Source: Symbiodinium natans (lineage: Eukaryota; Sar; Dinophyceae; Suessiales; Symbiodiniaceae). From it: a DNA stretch of 62,000 bases. How positions within the stretch are numbered: position 1 is the stretch's first letter; every line of letters begins with the position of its first letter. A program made the translations under genes and the position numbers. Shown piece after piece: positions 20,878-29,650 of this stretch. A model generated the notes under the pieces. The model did not search any database, was not told where the DNA came from, and saw only the letters and a program-made list of their open reading frames with translations. The DNA lies in contig CAJNDS010000457.1 in the NCBI GenBank assembly GCA_905221605.1, positions 1 through 62,000 on the forward strand, in the 5' to 3' direction.

Positions 20878-21821
20878 TATATGCAGTCGAAACTAACTAT
20901 CAGCCAAGGCACAATGCAGTTTGCGACGGCTGGTCCATGAACATGCTGCTTCAGGAGCGCAATAGAGTAAGCGAGGCTTCAGACATCGTGCTGTAAGCCG
21001 GCGCCATAATCAGTCAGGCCACAATTCTCGTTGTGACAACCAGAGGCAGTGTCACGGGCAGCGTGGGATAACGTGGATAAGCCAGCCCCAGTTCGTCAAG
21101 TGTGACAGTGTGACAACGTTGCAAGCACAGCTTTAACACATGCATGGTGTAGTTTGGCCTAGTACTTCGGGTCTGTGGCCTGGTTTCCGGGAAGAAGTCG
21201 TCTTACTAACTGTCTATCCTCAGCAGGCTTCCCGCAGCCACTGTCTGATCATATGAGGAAGCATCGTCAACCAATAGCATGAAGCATCATGACAACAATT
21301 TCGGCAACCACGCCCAGAAGTCTCAGGGAACGGAGGGGACAGAGAATTCAGGAACCATTTAGTATTTAGGTTCAGGGTTGGGGAGAGTCGGTTTAGGGCT
21401 TTAGACTTTATGGACTGGGGGTTCCATTGTCTTTTTGATGGTTCCAACCCTGCTTGCTGGTTGTGTTTTCTGAACTGTTGTCTCGGTGTCAGAAGTTTTG
21501 TTCGCTGTGGTTTGCGACGCTTTTTTTGTTTTCCCAACGCTTCCGTGCCACCCGCACTTCATCTATCCCTGAATGGTCATCGCGAGGACACACAAGGAGC
21601 TTTGACCATGCCTTACCTGAGTACTGAGTGCCCTTTGGAGGACATCCTAGCGCTCGCTGTCGGCGGTAGCGCTGGTGCCTCAGACATGAGTGTGTTCGAG
21701 AAGTCTGTCCTATAGTGCCAGTCCAAGTCAAGAATAGGTTTGTAATGTAAGATATGCAAGATGTCGGCGGAAAAAGACAACCGCAGTGGACTTGAGGATG
21801 TTCTGGCCAACTTGCCAAGCT
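20878..21821. other. No recognisable gene (left flank of copia element)
   Basis: Open frames of up to about 110 codons occur on both strands (for example 21489-21818 minus) without motifs. Confidence 0.4.
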
Positions 21822-21826
21822 AAGGG
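21822..21826. repeat. 5-bp target-site duplication (AAGGG), left
   Basis: AAGGG directly before the 5' LTR matches AAGGG at 35448-35452 directly after the 3' LTR. Five bases is the usual length for Ty1/copia integrases. Confidence 0.9.
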
Positions 21827-21970
21827 TGTATTTTATATTCGGACCTCCTTGCCACTTTTGCCTTCATGTATGTTGCACCTATCGCACTCAAGCCCTCTGA
21901 GACAAAAAGGTAGAAGTGCGCCTGTGTTTCATGGCTTAACGGATTGCATTGGTGGATTTCCCAAACTATA
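21827..21970 (+). repeat. 5' LTR, 144 bp
   Basis: Starts TGTATTTTATATTCGGACCT and ends TTTCCCAAACTATA. Identical by eye to 35304-35447. It begins with the usual TG but ends TA instead of CA. It is very short for a 13.6-kb element. Confidence 0.95.
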
Positions 21971-21985
21971 GGTTATCAGCCGTAG
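21971..21985 (+). other. Probable primer-binding site
   Basis: GGTTATCAGCC directly follows the LTR. It resembles the initiator-tRNA-Met site used by many copia elements (TGGTATCAGAGCC) with an extra T and a missing GA. The match is imperfect and the host tRNA is not known. Confidence 0.45.
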
Positions 21986-22034
21986 GCTCTACTGAGTCTG
22001 CGGCGCCTCTGGTTACTCTGGCAGACACTGGTGT

Positions 22035-25000
22035 ATGGGAGACAGCCCCGAGCTGGTTCCCACCGAAGTGGCAACCGACCTGGAATCTGACGACATGCTT
22101 CCTGTGGGACTACCTCAGACTGCTTCTGAGCAAGTTGCTACGAACGGTGCACTGGAAGAGGGCGCAGCAAGCACTAATGTGTTTGAGCCAAACGCCCGAA
22201 CTCCTTTTGCGGCCGTACCGTTCGCACCACAGTTGCACATGTATCGACAGAATTTCCAGCAAAACATCATGGTCGGTGAGTCTCCGGAACAAACCAGATC
22301 GCTTCTCGGTGAACTTGAAATTGAAGCAGAAAACAGACACCAGAGGTTCCGCCAGGCTGCCGAATATGCTCATGATCAAAGAATCGCTAATGTTGAAGAA
22401 CGAGCAAATCGACAGCATGAGGAGATCGTTGCACAGCTCGAATCCGAGATTGCCACACAACGATATCAGTTTATCGAAGCCAATCATCATCTCGTGTCAG
22501 AGCTGCGACAACAACACCAAGTCATCGCTTTCCAAACGGAACATTTTTCCAGCGTTAGTTCGCAGATCACGCAACTTCGAACAACTTTAATCGAAGAAGC
22601 AGAGGAGAACAAAACACAAACCCTCAATGAGGTGGGAGAGTGGTTTGGTAGGGAACATGACCAAGCAATGCAGCAGTATAGGTTGCTTGCCCGCGAGAGT
22701 GAAGAGGAAATGAGGCGTCAAAATGATGTTCTTCAGGACGAACTCTCCTCAGCTGAGCGTGCGCTCAAACTCGAGCAGGACAGGAATGCTTCTCAGGACA
22801 CTGCGTCCCAAGCTCAGTTCCCTCCGGCCGTGACCCCAGCAACGGTACCGCAAAGTGCCGGCCTCAATGTGCCGACAGCTCCTCAGTTTTCATCGCCAAG
22901 CGTGATCCCGCTCAGCCTAAGAGCAATGTTTTCCGGTTTTGGTGGTGCGGCAACTACTGCCACACCAGCGGGGCCACAAGCTCCAACACAAGCCCCGGGA
23001 ACCCCTGTGCCCCCGACTGGCTTAGGTGGAGGAGTGTCTGGTCTCGCGGCCCCAATGGGCACGCCGGCTAGTCCGGCAGCCACTGGAGTTGATTTAATCG
23101 CACAGACGCAACAAGCGTTGCTGGAAGCCGCCAAACTCCTCAAGGGAGACAAAGGCGGCGAAGATGACAAGCCAAAGGTCAAAGAGGCTGAGAACATCCG
23201 TTTGCCGGACTTCCCCAACCCCGAAACGTATCGTGCGTGGAAAACAGCAACTCGGGAAGCGGTTAGGGCAGCCTCAGACAGACCAGACGAAGCTTTCTCT
23301 TGGATTTTAGAGGTTTACGCGAAGGATGCTGATCATGACAAGCTCCGTGAACCAGGAAAGTTCCTCACGCTGGATACCAAAATCCTAGCCGCGCTTACCA
23401 AGGTCGCCAAGGGAGAGTTATCTCGACAGGTGCTCACCTTCAAGGAAACCGAGGCGGTCCATGGACGTGCGGTACGAGGACGCCAGGTGTTGCTTATGTT
23501 TGATCAGTACTTCAAAACCAATGAAGAAGTAGGGTCGCTCTATTCAGTAGAAGACCTTTTGAAGGTTACACTGCATAGTGACGACTTGACTACATTCCTG
23601 CACAATTGGGAGTCAGTCATTGCCGGTATGAGTCATGTTCCAGAAGAAATGGTTCTGCGTGACATCCTTCTCCGCCAAATCCGCAAGTCCTCAAGGATGA
23701 AATACGACTTGGAGATCTATGATAGGGCCAAGGAAGGTTCTGCCTCACATTCCTACGCGTTCTTGTTGAAGTCCATTCGGGATTTGCTAACCCGTGAAAG
23801 GATGCGCAAGAATAGGGATAGAATCGCTAAGTCACATGGGGACAAGTTTGGAGCTCCTGTTCTTGAAGGCGGAAGGCCGCAACGCCCTCCGTCGAGGAGT
23901 GGCCGGGGAAGAGATCGCTCTGCCGGTAGCCAATCCAACTCGAAGTCAAGATCTCGCTCTAGGACCCCGTCCAGGTCAAGATCACCTAGCCGTTCACCAA
24001 GCCCAAAGCCAGTTTGCTACGACTTTCAAAAGGGTAAGTGTACCAGGGGCGACAAGTGCAAGTTCTCGCACAAACCACGCTCGCAGTCCCCTGTTCGCAC
24101 CGCCCCGAAGAAAAAGCAGGTATGCACGTTTTGGAAGAAAGGCAAATGTACCAGGGGAGACAAGTGCCGTTTCTTGCATAGGGAACCGAGCCCCGCTCCC
24201 ACAGGTGGTGAAAACGCAGCCCCGGCTCCTAAGGACCCAGACAAACCTAGGTCTCCATCGCCTGCGCCAACGCGCAGAAAGCCAAGCCGTGGTCGCTCTA
24301 AGGAGAAGGACAGGAGAGCCGCATGCTGCATCTCGATTGCGGCTGCAGCCTCAATCCGTCCCGAGGGAGATGACCCACAAGATGGAGAGAAGGACTACTG
24401 GGAAGTGGATTTCAAAAGGGGTGAAGCCATTCGACATCACCTGAACTACAGAAGTACTATGTACAAGCCTGAAATGTCATGCCCTGTTGCTCTTGAAAAG
24501 TTGAAAGGTACGGCCAAGGTGATCAAGACCCTTCCCGTTGCTCCCTACACAGCCAAGGAGAGTTGGGATTGGAAAGGGGGAAAAGGGGGGACGAACGACA
24601 AAACGCCATGGACTGGCAAGACTGTGTTCAAAATCAAAGAACAAAACAAGAAGGTCAAGTTTTGTGAAAAGCCCAAAGTCAGGGAAATCCCTATTGAAGG
24701 GAAGGGGTACAAGCATTCCTACAAAGTTCGCAGGTACAACACTTGCTATGCCGATGCGGAAAATTGCCCCAAACCTGACAACAATGACCTTCAGGTTGCA
24801 ATTAGGAACGCAAGGGAACTCACTATGCTCCTTGCCCGGCATGAGGGGGGAGAGAGAACCGACTGCCGTTTAGAATGTGATGAGCCTGATTCTCTCATGT
24901 GTGGGATGTGCAAGCACGTCGTTGAGAGCTCAGAGATCGCCTGTCCAGGAATCGCCACGCCCTTAGAATTCCTTGCTGATACGGGGAGCGAGGAGGACCT

Positions 25001-25409
25001 CATCAGCGAAGCTGATCGTGCTATGTACTTTGGCGAAGAACCGATAGGCAATGCTACTCGACAAGTAAACCTCATCACTGCTAACGGAAATGTCAAGGGT
25101 GACAAATCGGTCAGGATCGACTTCCCGGAGTTTGGCAAAGAGCTAGAGTTCTACGTTCTCGCAAGTACTCCTCCTGTTTGCTCTGTTGGAAGAAGGTGCA
25201 TGGAGGACGGTTATGAGTTCCATTGGTACCCCAAAAAGCCGCCTTACTTCGTTGCGCCCAATGGTCAAAGACTAAGGTGTAGAATGAGAGGTATGGTGCC
25301 TGTCCTTGGGGGAGGAGCAATGGCCGCCCCAAGTACCAACGAAGAAGCCTCAGGATCTCTCGGACGGCCAATTCTGTCCGAGGGTTTTCAGAAATCTGCC
25401 GCCCAATAG
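22035..25409 (+). CDS. gag: Copia ORF1: Gag with CCCH zinc fingers and aspartic protease
   Basis: ATG at 22035, 64 bases after the LTR; 1,124 codons. Residues about 80-255 are Glu/Gln/Arg-rich and strongly coiled-coil-like. A Pro/Gly/Thr linker follows, then a Gag core (about 385-570). An Arg/Ser repeat (SRSRSRTPSRSRSPSRSPSP) precedes two CCCH fingers of the form C-x7-C-x5-C-x3-H starting at residues 661 and 697, in place of the usual CCHC knuckle; these should bind the element RNA. Residues about 787-870 carry a WEVD...RHH...WTGKT domain also found in ORF3. The aspartic protease has LADTGSEEDLI with catalytic D982. The TAG stop (25407-25409) is preceded by a -1 slippery heptamer, so Gag-protease should be the main product and a fusion with integrase the minor one. 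Confidence 0.93.
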   Translation: MGDSPELVPTEVATDLESDDMLPVGLPQTASEQVATNGALEEGAASTNVFEPNARTPFAAVPFAPQLHMYRQNFQQNIMVGESPEQTRSLLGELEIEAENRHQRFRQAAEYAHDQRIANVEERANRQHEEIVAQLESEIATQRYQFIEANHHLVSELRQQHQVIAFQTEHFSSVSSQITQLRTTLIEEAEENKTQTLNEVGEWFGREHDQAMQQYRLLARESEEEMRRQNDVLQDELSSAERALKLEQDRNASQDTASQAQFPPAVTPATVPQSAGLNVPTAPQFSSPSVIPLSLRAMFSGFGGAATTATPAGPQAPTQAPGTPVPPTGLGGGVSGLAAPMGTPASPAATGVDLIAQTQQALLEAAKLLKGDKGGEDDKPKVKEAENIRLPDFPNPETYRAWKTATREAVRAASDRPDEAFSWILEVYAKDADHDKLREPGKFLTLDTKILAALTKVAKGELSRQVLTFKETEAVHGRAVRGRQVLLMFDQYFKTNEEVGSLYSVEDLLKVTLHSDDLTTFLHNWESVIAGMSHVPEEMVLRDILLRQIRKSSRMKYDLEIYDRAKEGSASHSYAFLLKSIRDLLTRERMRKNRDRIAKSHGDKFGAPVLEGGRPQRPPSRSGRGRDRSAGSQSNSKSRSRSRTPSRSRSPSRSPSPKPVCYDFQKGKCTRGDKCKFSHKPRSQSPVRTAPKKKQVCTFWKKGKCTRGDKCRFLHREPSPAPTGGENAAPAPKDPDKPRSPSPAPTRRKPSRGRSKEKDRRAACCISIAAAASIRPEGDDPQDGEKDYWEVDFKRGEAIRHHLNYRSTMYKPEMSCPVALEKLKGTAKVIKTLPVAPYTAKESWDWKGGKGGTNDKTPWTGKTVFKIKEQNKKVKFCEKPKVREIPIEGKGYKHSYKVRRYNTCYADAENCPKPDNNDLQVAIRNARELTMLLARHEGGERTDCRLECDEPDSLMCGMCKHVVESSEIACPGIATPLEFLADTGSEEDLISEADRAMYFGEEPIGNATRQVNLITANGNVKGDKSVRIDFPEFGKELEFYVLASTPPVCSVGRRCMEDGYEFHWYPKKPPYFVAPNGQRLRCRMRGMVPVLGGGAMAAPSTNEEASGSLGRPILSEGFQKSAAQ

Positions 25410-25416
25410 GGCCGGC
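25382..25416 (+). promoter_or_regulatory. Predicted -1 ribosomal frameshift signal (GGGTTTT plus stem-loop)
   Basis: In the ORF1 frame the sequence reads G-GGT-TTT at 25382-25388, a perfect X-XXY-YYZ heptamer. Nine bases downstream a hairpin can form: GCCGCCC (25398-25404), loop AATA, then GGG-C-CGGC (25409-25416), seven GC pairs with one bulged C. The ORF1 stop is at 25407 inside the hairpin. A -1 shift enters exactly the integrase frame, which is open from 25283. Codon, spacing and stop position all match known signals. Confidence 0.85.
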
Positions 25417-27280
25417 CGAGGCTTTCGCAGGAGCAGCAGAGGACCGAGATCCAGTGGTCGAGCACCCCGATCCTGAGATCTCAGCAGCCATCAATGAGGT
25501 GCCGCCAATAGACATTCCCAAAGAAAAGCTCAAAAGACCAGGTTGGGTTTCGCACCCAAATACTAAGTACTTGATTGTCGGACACAAACCAAAGACGTTT
25601 CGTACTGCCACACCAAGGTTTCCAAGATGCGAAGTCAGATCTACTTGGTTGTTCAGGGAAGGTTCTTGGGTCAAGGTTGAGGATAAAGTGAACGTCAGGG
25701 AGCTTGACAACAAAGTTGCCCGACTGGAGGGTAACCCAATCCTGAGCCTCACTATCTTCGAAGACCCCGATGTTGAACCTGACAGTGACAACGAAGGAAA
25801 CGCCCGCAGTCTTGCAGAGGCCGATCTGAAAGCTGAAGCCAAATCTGTTGAGCACTTGTTCTCGCACAGGCCCAAGAATCCGTTCTGCGAGGTATGCCAG
25901 CGCGCAAAGATGTTGGCTCCCCAAGCCCGCAAAAAGGGGGGCTCAAGTACCATTGTATCAAAGGCCTTTGGGGACCACATCACTGTTGACCATATCATCA
26001 CTCGTGACCTTCGTGATCATGGGTTCCAGGACGAAAGGGTCGCACTTGTTGTTAAGGACGTGTTCACCAAATTTCGTTACGTCTACCCCTCTCCGACTAA
26101 GTCAAGCGATCAGTGTTATGAAGACCTTCTTCATTTCCTAGGTCAAGAAGACACAGTTGGGGTTTTCTACTCCGACAACGCACCTGAGCTTCATGCAGCT
26201 ATCAAAAGCCTGGGTGTTCGACATGTTACATCCCGCGAATATGTGGACACCAACAAGTCGGTAATCGAAAGAGAAATTCGGACGATTTTGGAGGGTACCC
26301 GCTCCAACCTTGTTCAGGCGGGTCTCCCCGACAAGCTTTGGCCGTTGGCCGCCCAACACCACGCTATGGCCCTCAACGCCACTAAGAGGTTTGACAATGG
26401 GATTGTTCCCTGGGAGGCCAGGTATGGGGAACCCTTTTTAGGGTTAATGATCCCTTTTGGTGCACGTGTGTTGTACTGGAACAACCCCAAACAGAACATT
26501 CCTGCGGACTCTAAGTTTGCGCCGACTGGTGTTGAGGGAATCTTTCTTGGTTATCACATTCAGCCTGGCTTCATTTGGAAGGAGGAATATCTTGTCACTC
26601 CTGTCAAGGGCTGCGACTTTGCGTTCGAGATTGGAAATTTCCCCATTCTGAGGTCCAAGCGGATGGAGTTGTTGCCTGGGGACTTTACGTTCCCAATGAG
26701 GTCGGAGCAGCTTGCACTGCAGGAGAGCCTCCGCAAGCCGACCCTCTCTGATCAGGACTGCTCGTGGGGAGGCACAGATGGTGCCGGACCACGCGCCCCG
26801 CCTGGGGATTCGCCGGACGAGCGTTTGCCTCCGCCCGGTGTGCCTGATTTGGACGGCTCCGATTTGAAAGATCGTTTGTCCGAGTACTTGGACCAAGTGG
26901 CTAAGGAAAACGAGGACTATGTTCCTGAAGATGTCGGAGCTGTGGAGGACTGGCTGGGGGGGGATGCTCCTGGGTCTTCTAAAGAAGCAACGACCGGGCC
27001 CGAAGCCTCATCTACCCTACCAAGACATGACCCCAAGACCATGCCTGATGGGAGGAAAGTCCCAAAAGGGTACAACTGGGACGGGGTGAGATTGGTTAGG
27101 GATAAGAAAGGTTCTAAAAGGCCACCTGATACCCCTTCGGAATTTTGGCACATGTATTCCAAGGCACAACGGGAGGCTGACATTGAAAGATTCGAACGTA
27201 AAAAGGCTCGTGAAGCCGAGGAGGATGCTCGCAAGGCCCTCAGGGATTCCCCGGCCATGCCTGTCGTCACCGAACCATAG
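25382..27280 (+). CDS. int: Copia ORF2: integrase (expressed by -1 frameshift)
   Basis: This frame has no ATG near its start; it is open from 25283 and overlaps ORF1, so frameshifting at 25382 is the natural entry. Numbered from 25382, an N-terminal zinc-binding region is visible (HLFSHRPKNPFCEVCQRAKM). The catalytic core has D203 (TVDHI), D265 (YSDNAPEL) and E296 (VIEREIRT). The second Asp-Glu spacing is about 30 residues, slightly shorter than the usual 35. A GKR-like chromodomain is not seen. A Pro/Asp-rich tail (GGDAPGSSKEATTGPEASS) leads to a basic-acidic helix and a TAG at 27278-27280. It inserts the cDNA into the genome. Confidence 0.92.
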   Translation, partial: GFSEICRPIGPAEAFAGAAEDRDPVVEHPDPEISAAINEVPPIDIPKEKLKRPGWVSHPNTKYLIVGHKPKTFRTATPRFPRCEVRSTWLFREGSWVKVEDKVNVRELDNKVARLEGNPILSLTIFEDPDVEPDSDNEGNARSLAEADLKAEAKSVEHLFSHRPKNPFCEVCQRAKMLAPQARKKGGSSTIVSKAFGDHITVDHIITRDLRDHGFQDERVALVVKDVFTKFRYVYPSPTKSSDQCYEDLLHFLGQEDTVGVFYSDNAPELHAAIKSLGVRHVTSREYVDTNKSVIEREIRTILEGTRSNLVQAGLPDKLWPLAAQHHAMALNATKRFDNGIVPWEARYGEPFLGLMIPFGARVLYWNNPKQNIPADSKFAPTGVEGIFLGYHIQPGFIWKEEYLVTPVKGCDFAFEIGNFPILRSKRMELLPGDFTFPMRSEQLALQESLRKPTLSDQDCSWGGTDGAGPRAPPGDSPDERLPPPGVPDLDGSDLKDRLSEYLDQVAKENEDYVPEDVGAVEDWLGGDAPGSSKEATTGPEASSTLPRHDPKTMPDGRKVPKGYNWDGVRLVRDKKGSKRPPDTPSEFWHMYSKAQREADIERFERKKAREAEEDARKALRDSPAMPVVTEP

Positions 27281-27290
27281 AGATCGCATG
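27090..27290 (+). other. ORF2/ORF3 junction: overlap with stop-restart or +1 shift
   Basis: ORF3's frame is open from 27090, 191 bases before the ORF2 stop at 27278-27280. The first ORF3 ATG is at 27288, eight bases past that stop (TAGAGATCGCATGG). The frame relation is +1, so a -1 signal cannot serve. Reinitiation at 27288, a +1 shift, or a spliced RNA could express ORF3. Confidence 0.6.
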
Positions 27291-29650
27291 GCGTCTTTGT
27301 ACTGGGCCAAGCTTGGTCAGGTTGCGAGTGAGATGTTTGCTGTGGTTGCCAGGGTTGTCGGGCCTAAAGAGATCGAAAGTACTCCCGCTGCTAAAGAAGC
27401 CATGGACCGAGAATGGAAGAAGCTTGCCGATAAGTCTTGCTGGCTCGAAAAGAAGGTTCGAGAGTATCGGGATGTTGCAGCTGAAGCCAAACACAAGAAT
27501 GTCAAGGCCCATTTCGGGAAAATCTTTGAGATTTGTTCGGTCAAGGGGGATGAACTCCCGGACGGGCACCCCCAGAAGAAATGGAAGGGTCGTAGTGTTT
27601 TCCAGGGCAACAACGTCCAGGACGAAAACCACGATCACGCCATTTTCGCCGAACTAGGATCAAGCCCCGCTAGTATGGAGGCCGGGAAAATCATCGATGT
27701 GTTTGGTAGCCAACCCGGATACGTGAAACAGCAGGCTGCTGGCATTGCTGCATACACACAAGCCCTTTTTAAAGGCATCGAAACGTGGGTCCGTCTTCCT
27801 CGAAACAGATGGCCAAAAGAATGGTCTGGGTATGAAGATCCTGTTTGCCCACTCAGGCTCGCTTTGTACGGCCACCCTGACTCAGGCGGTATCTGGGAAA
27901 GGTACTGTACCGAACAGTTAGAGAGTGTTGGTTTTACTGCAGTTCTACCCGACATTTGGCATTCTGTATTCTACCATGCTGAACTAGATTTGTTGCTTGT
28001 GGTATACGTTGATGACTTCAAGATGGCCGGCCCCCAAGACAAAATCAACAAGGGTTGGGAGTTGATCGCTAAGGTGATTGACATGGAACCAGCCGAGGAC
28101 TTGGGACGGTACTTCGGGTGTCATCACGTCGAGCAAAATCAGGTCCAGCTTTCACGGGAGGACCACCCATTCGCCTACGTCTTCGACAAGAAGCACGCTA
28201 GCCCAGCTGCCGACTACCAGGTCCGGCCGAATCGCAAAGAGGACTTTTGGGAGGTCGACGCTGAGTTAGCTGCAGTCGTTAGGCATCACATCTATCCTCG
28301 TAGGAAACTTTATGTACCTACGCAGGACGACGTGTCGAAGTTTCCCCACATAAGCTGTCAACGAATCACGGTGTTTGATGATGGTAGGGACCCTATCCAT
28401 GATGACTTGAATAAGGGGGGCCCCGCGGACCAATCAGGTTGGTGGACTGGGAAAACATATTTCCCTATCGCTGAGGTCAGTGACGAGGACTTTTCTCACG
28501 CTCTCGCAGCTAAGCGCTATAAACCCAAGCGGTCCAAAGCCGAAGCTAAACGAGAAGCACGACAGAGTAAGTTCAAGAGCACTGAATCTATCAGCCAGGG
28601 AAAAACCCCTTCCATGACTGTGCCCGTGAACGTTGTGTACTACGACATGCGAGATTTCTTGGTGTCCTGTGTTGATAGATACTGTGAGTTGGCCAAGATT
28701 GACAGGAAATCCCTGAAACACGTAGCGACCCCTTTCCATGAGAATCGAGTAGCAAAGGTTTTGGAGAGCAACGAACCTAGTGGTAAGCTGCAACCCATTG
28801 CTAGCCGTGTACTCATGAAGGTTTTGTTCGCTGCGAGAATGGCCAGGTGGGACTTGTTACGCGCCACTCAGGCACTTGCATCCAGAGTCACCAAATGGTC
28901 TCGCGACTGTGACGTTGCTTTGCACAGGTTGATCAGTTACATAAACTCTTCTCTTGAAGTTCGGATGAGGGGATTCATTGGGGATCGCATTCAGGATTGT
29001 AAGTTGTGGATGTTCTGCGATGCTGACCACGCTGGTAGCCACGACAGTAAATCCACTTCAGGCTGTGCCCTTTACTTGGTAGGCCCCAACACTTACTTTC
29101 CCCTAAATGCTTTTTCCAAGAAACAGACCAGCATCACCACTTCAAGCACGGAGAGTGAGGTTGTGGCTGCCAACCAAGGTATTCGTGCCCAAGGTCTGCC
29201 CAGCCTCAGTCTTTGGATTTTCCTGTGGCGTGAGGTTGCGAGTAGGACCGCCAGCTACCAAGCTAGGCCGAAAACCAAGCCTAATCAAAGGGAAGACGAC
29301 GTCATCGCACGAATTGATCCTGAACTTGATGAGATCCGGTATGGCGAGTGCAGGGCGGATGGACGAAGCGTTTCTGATTTAAACGGCCTCAGGGTTCATC
29401 TTAGTCCCAAGTTTGCCGTTCAACTCCTTGAGGACAACCAAGCTACCATAACTATCCTCCTCAAAGGTGACAGCGAAAAACTACGACACACCGACCGGAC
29501 TCAGCGCATTTCGTTCGCCTGGATCAAACAACAATTCGAGCGTAACTTTTTCGACATGATTAATGTTGACACCAAAGAGCAAGTAGCTGATATCTTTACT
29601 AAACCTTTCGCTGACCGAGGTAAATGGGAACATGCACTTAGGCTCATCGC
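27288..29650 (+). other. ORF3 domain block: copia RT and RNase H
   Basis: Contains YVDD (28005-28016), the LYGHPDSGG block that corresponds to copia LYGLKQAPR, and the D-E-D RNase H triad. It would copy the element RNA to cDNA. The Ala codon at 27738-27740 lies where the first catalytic Asp of motif A belongs. Confidence 0.9.

Noticed and set aside
22110-22490. Minus-strand and alternate-frame ORFs inside the copia Gag (also 21949-22590 plus)
   Set aside because: They are shadows of the coiled-coil coding region, with no independent motif.
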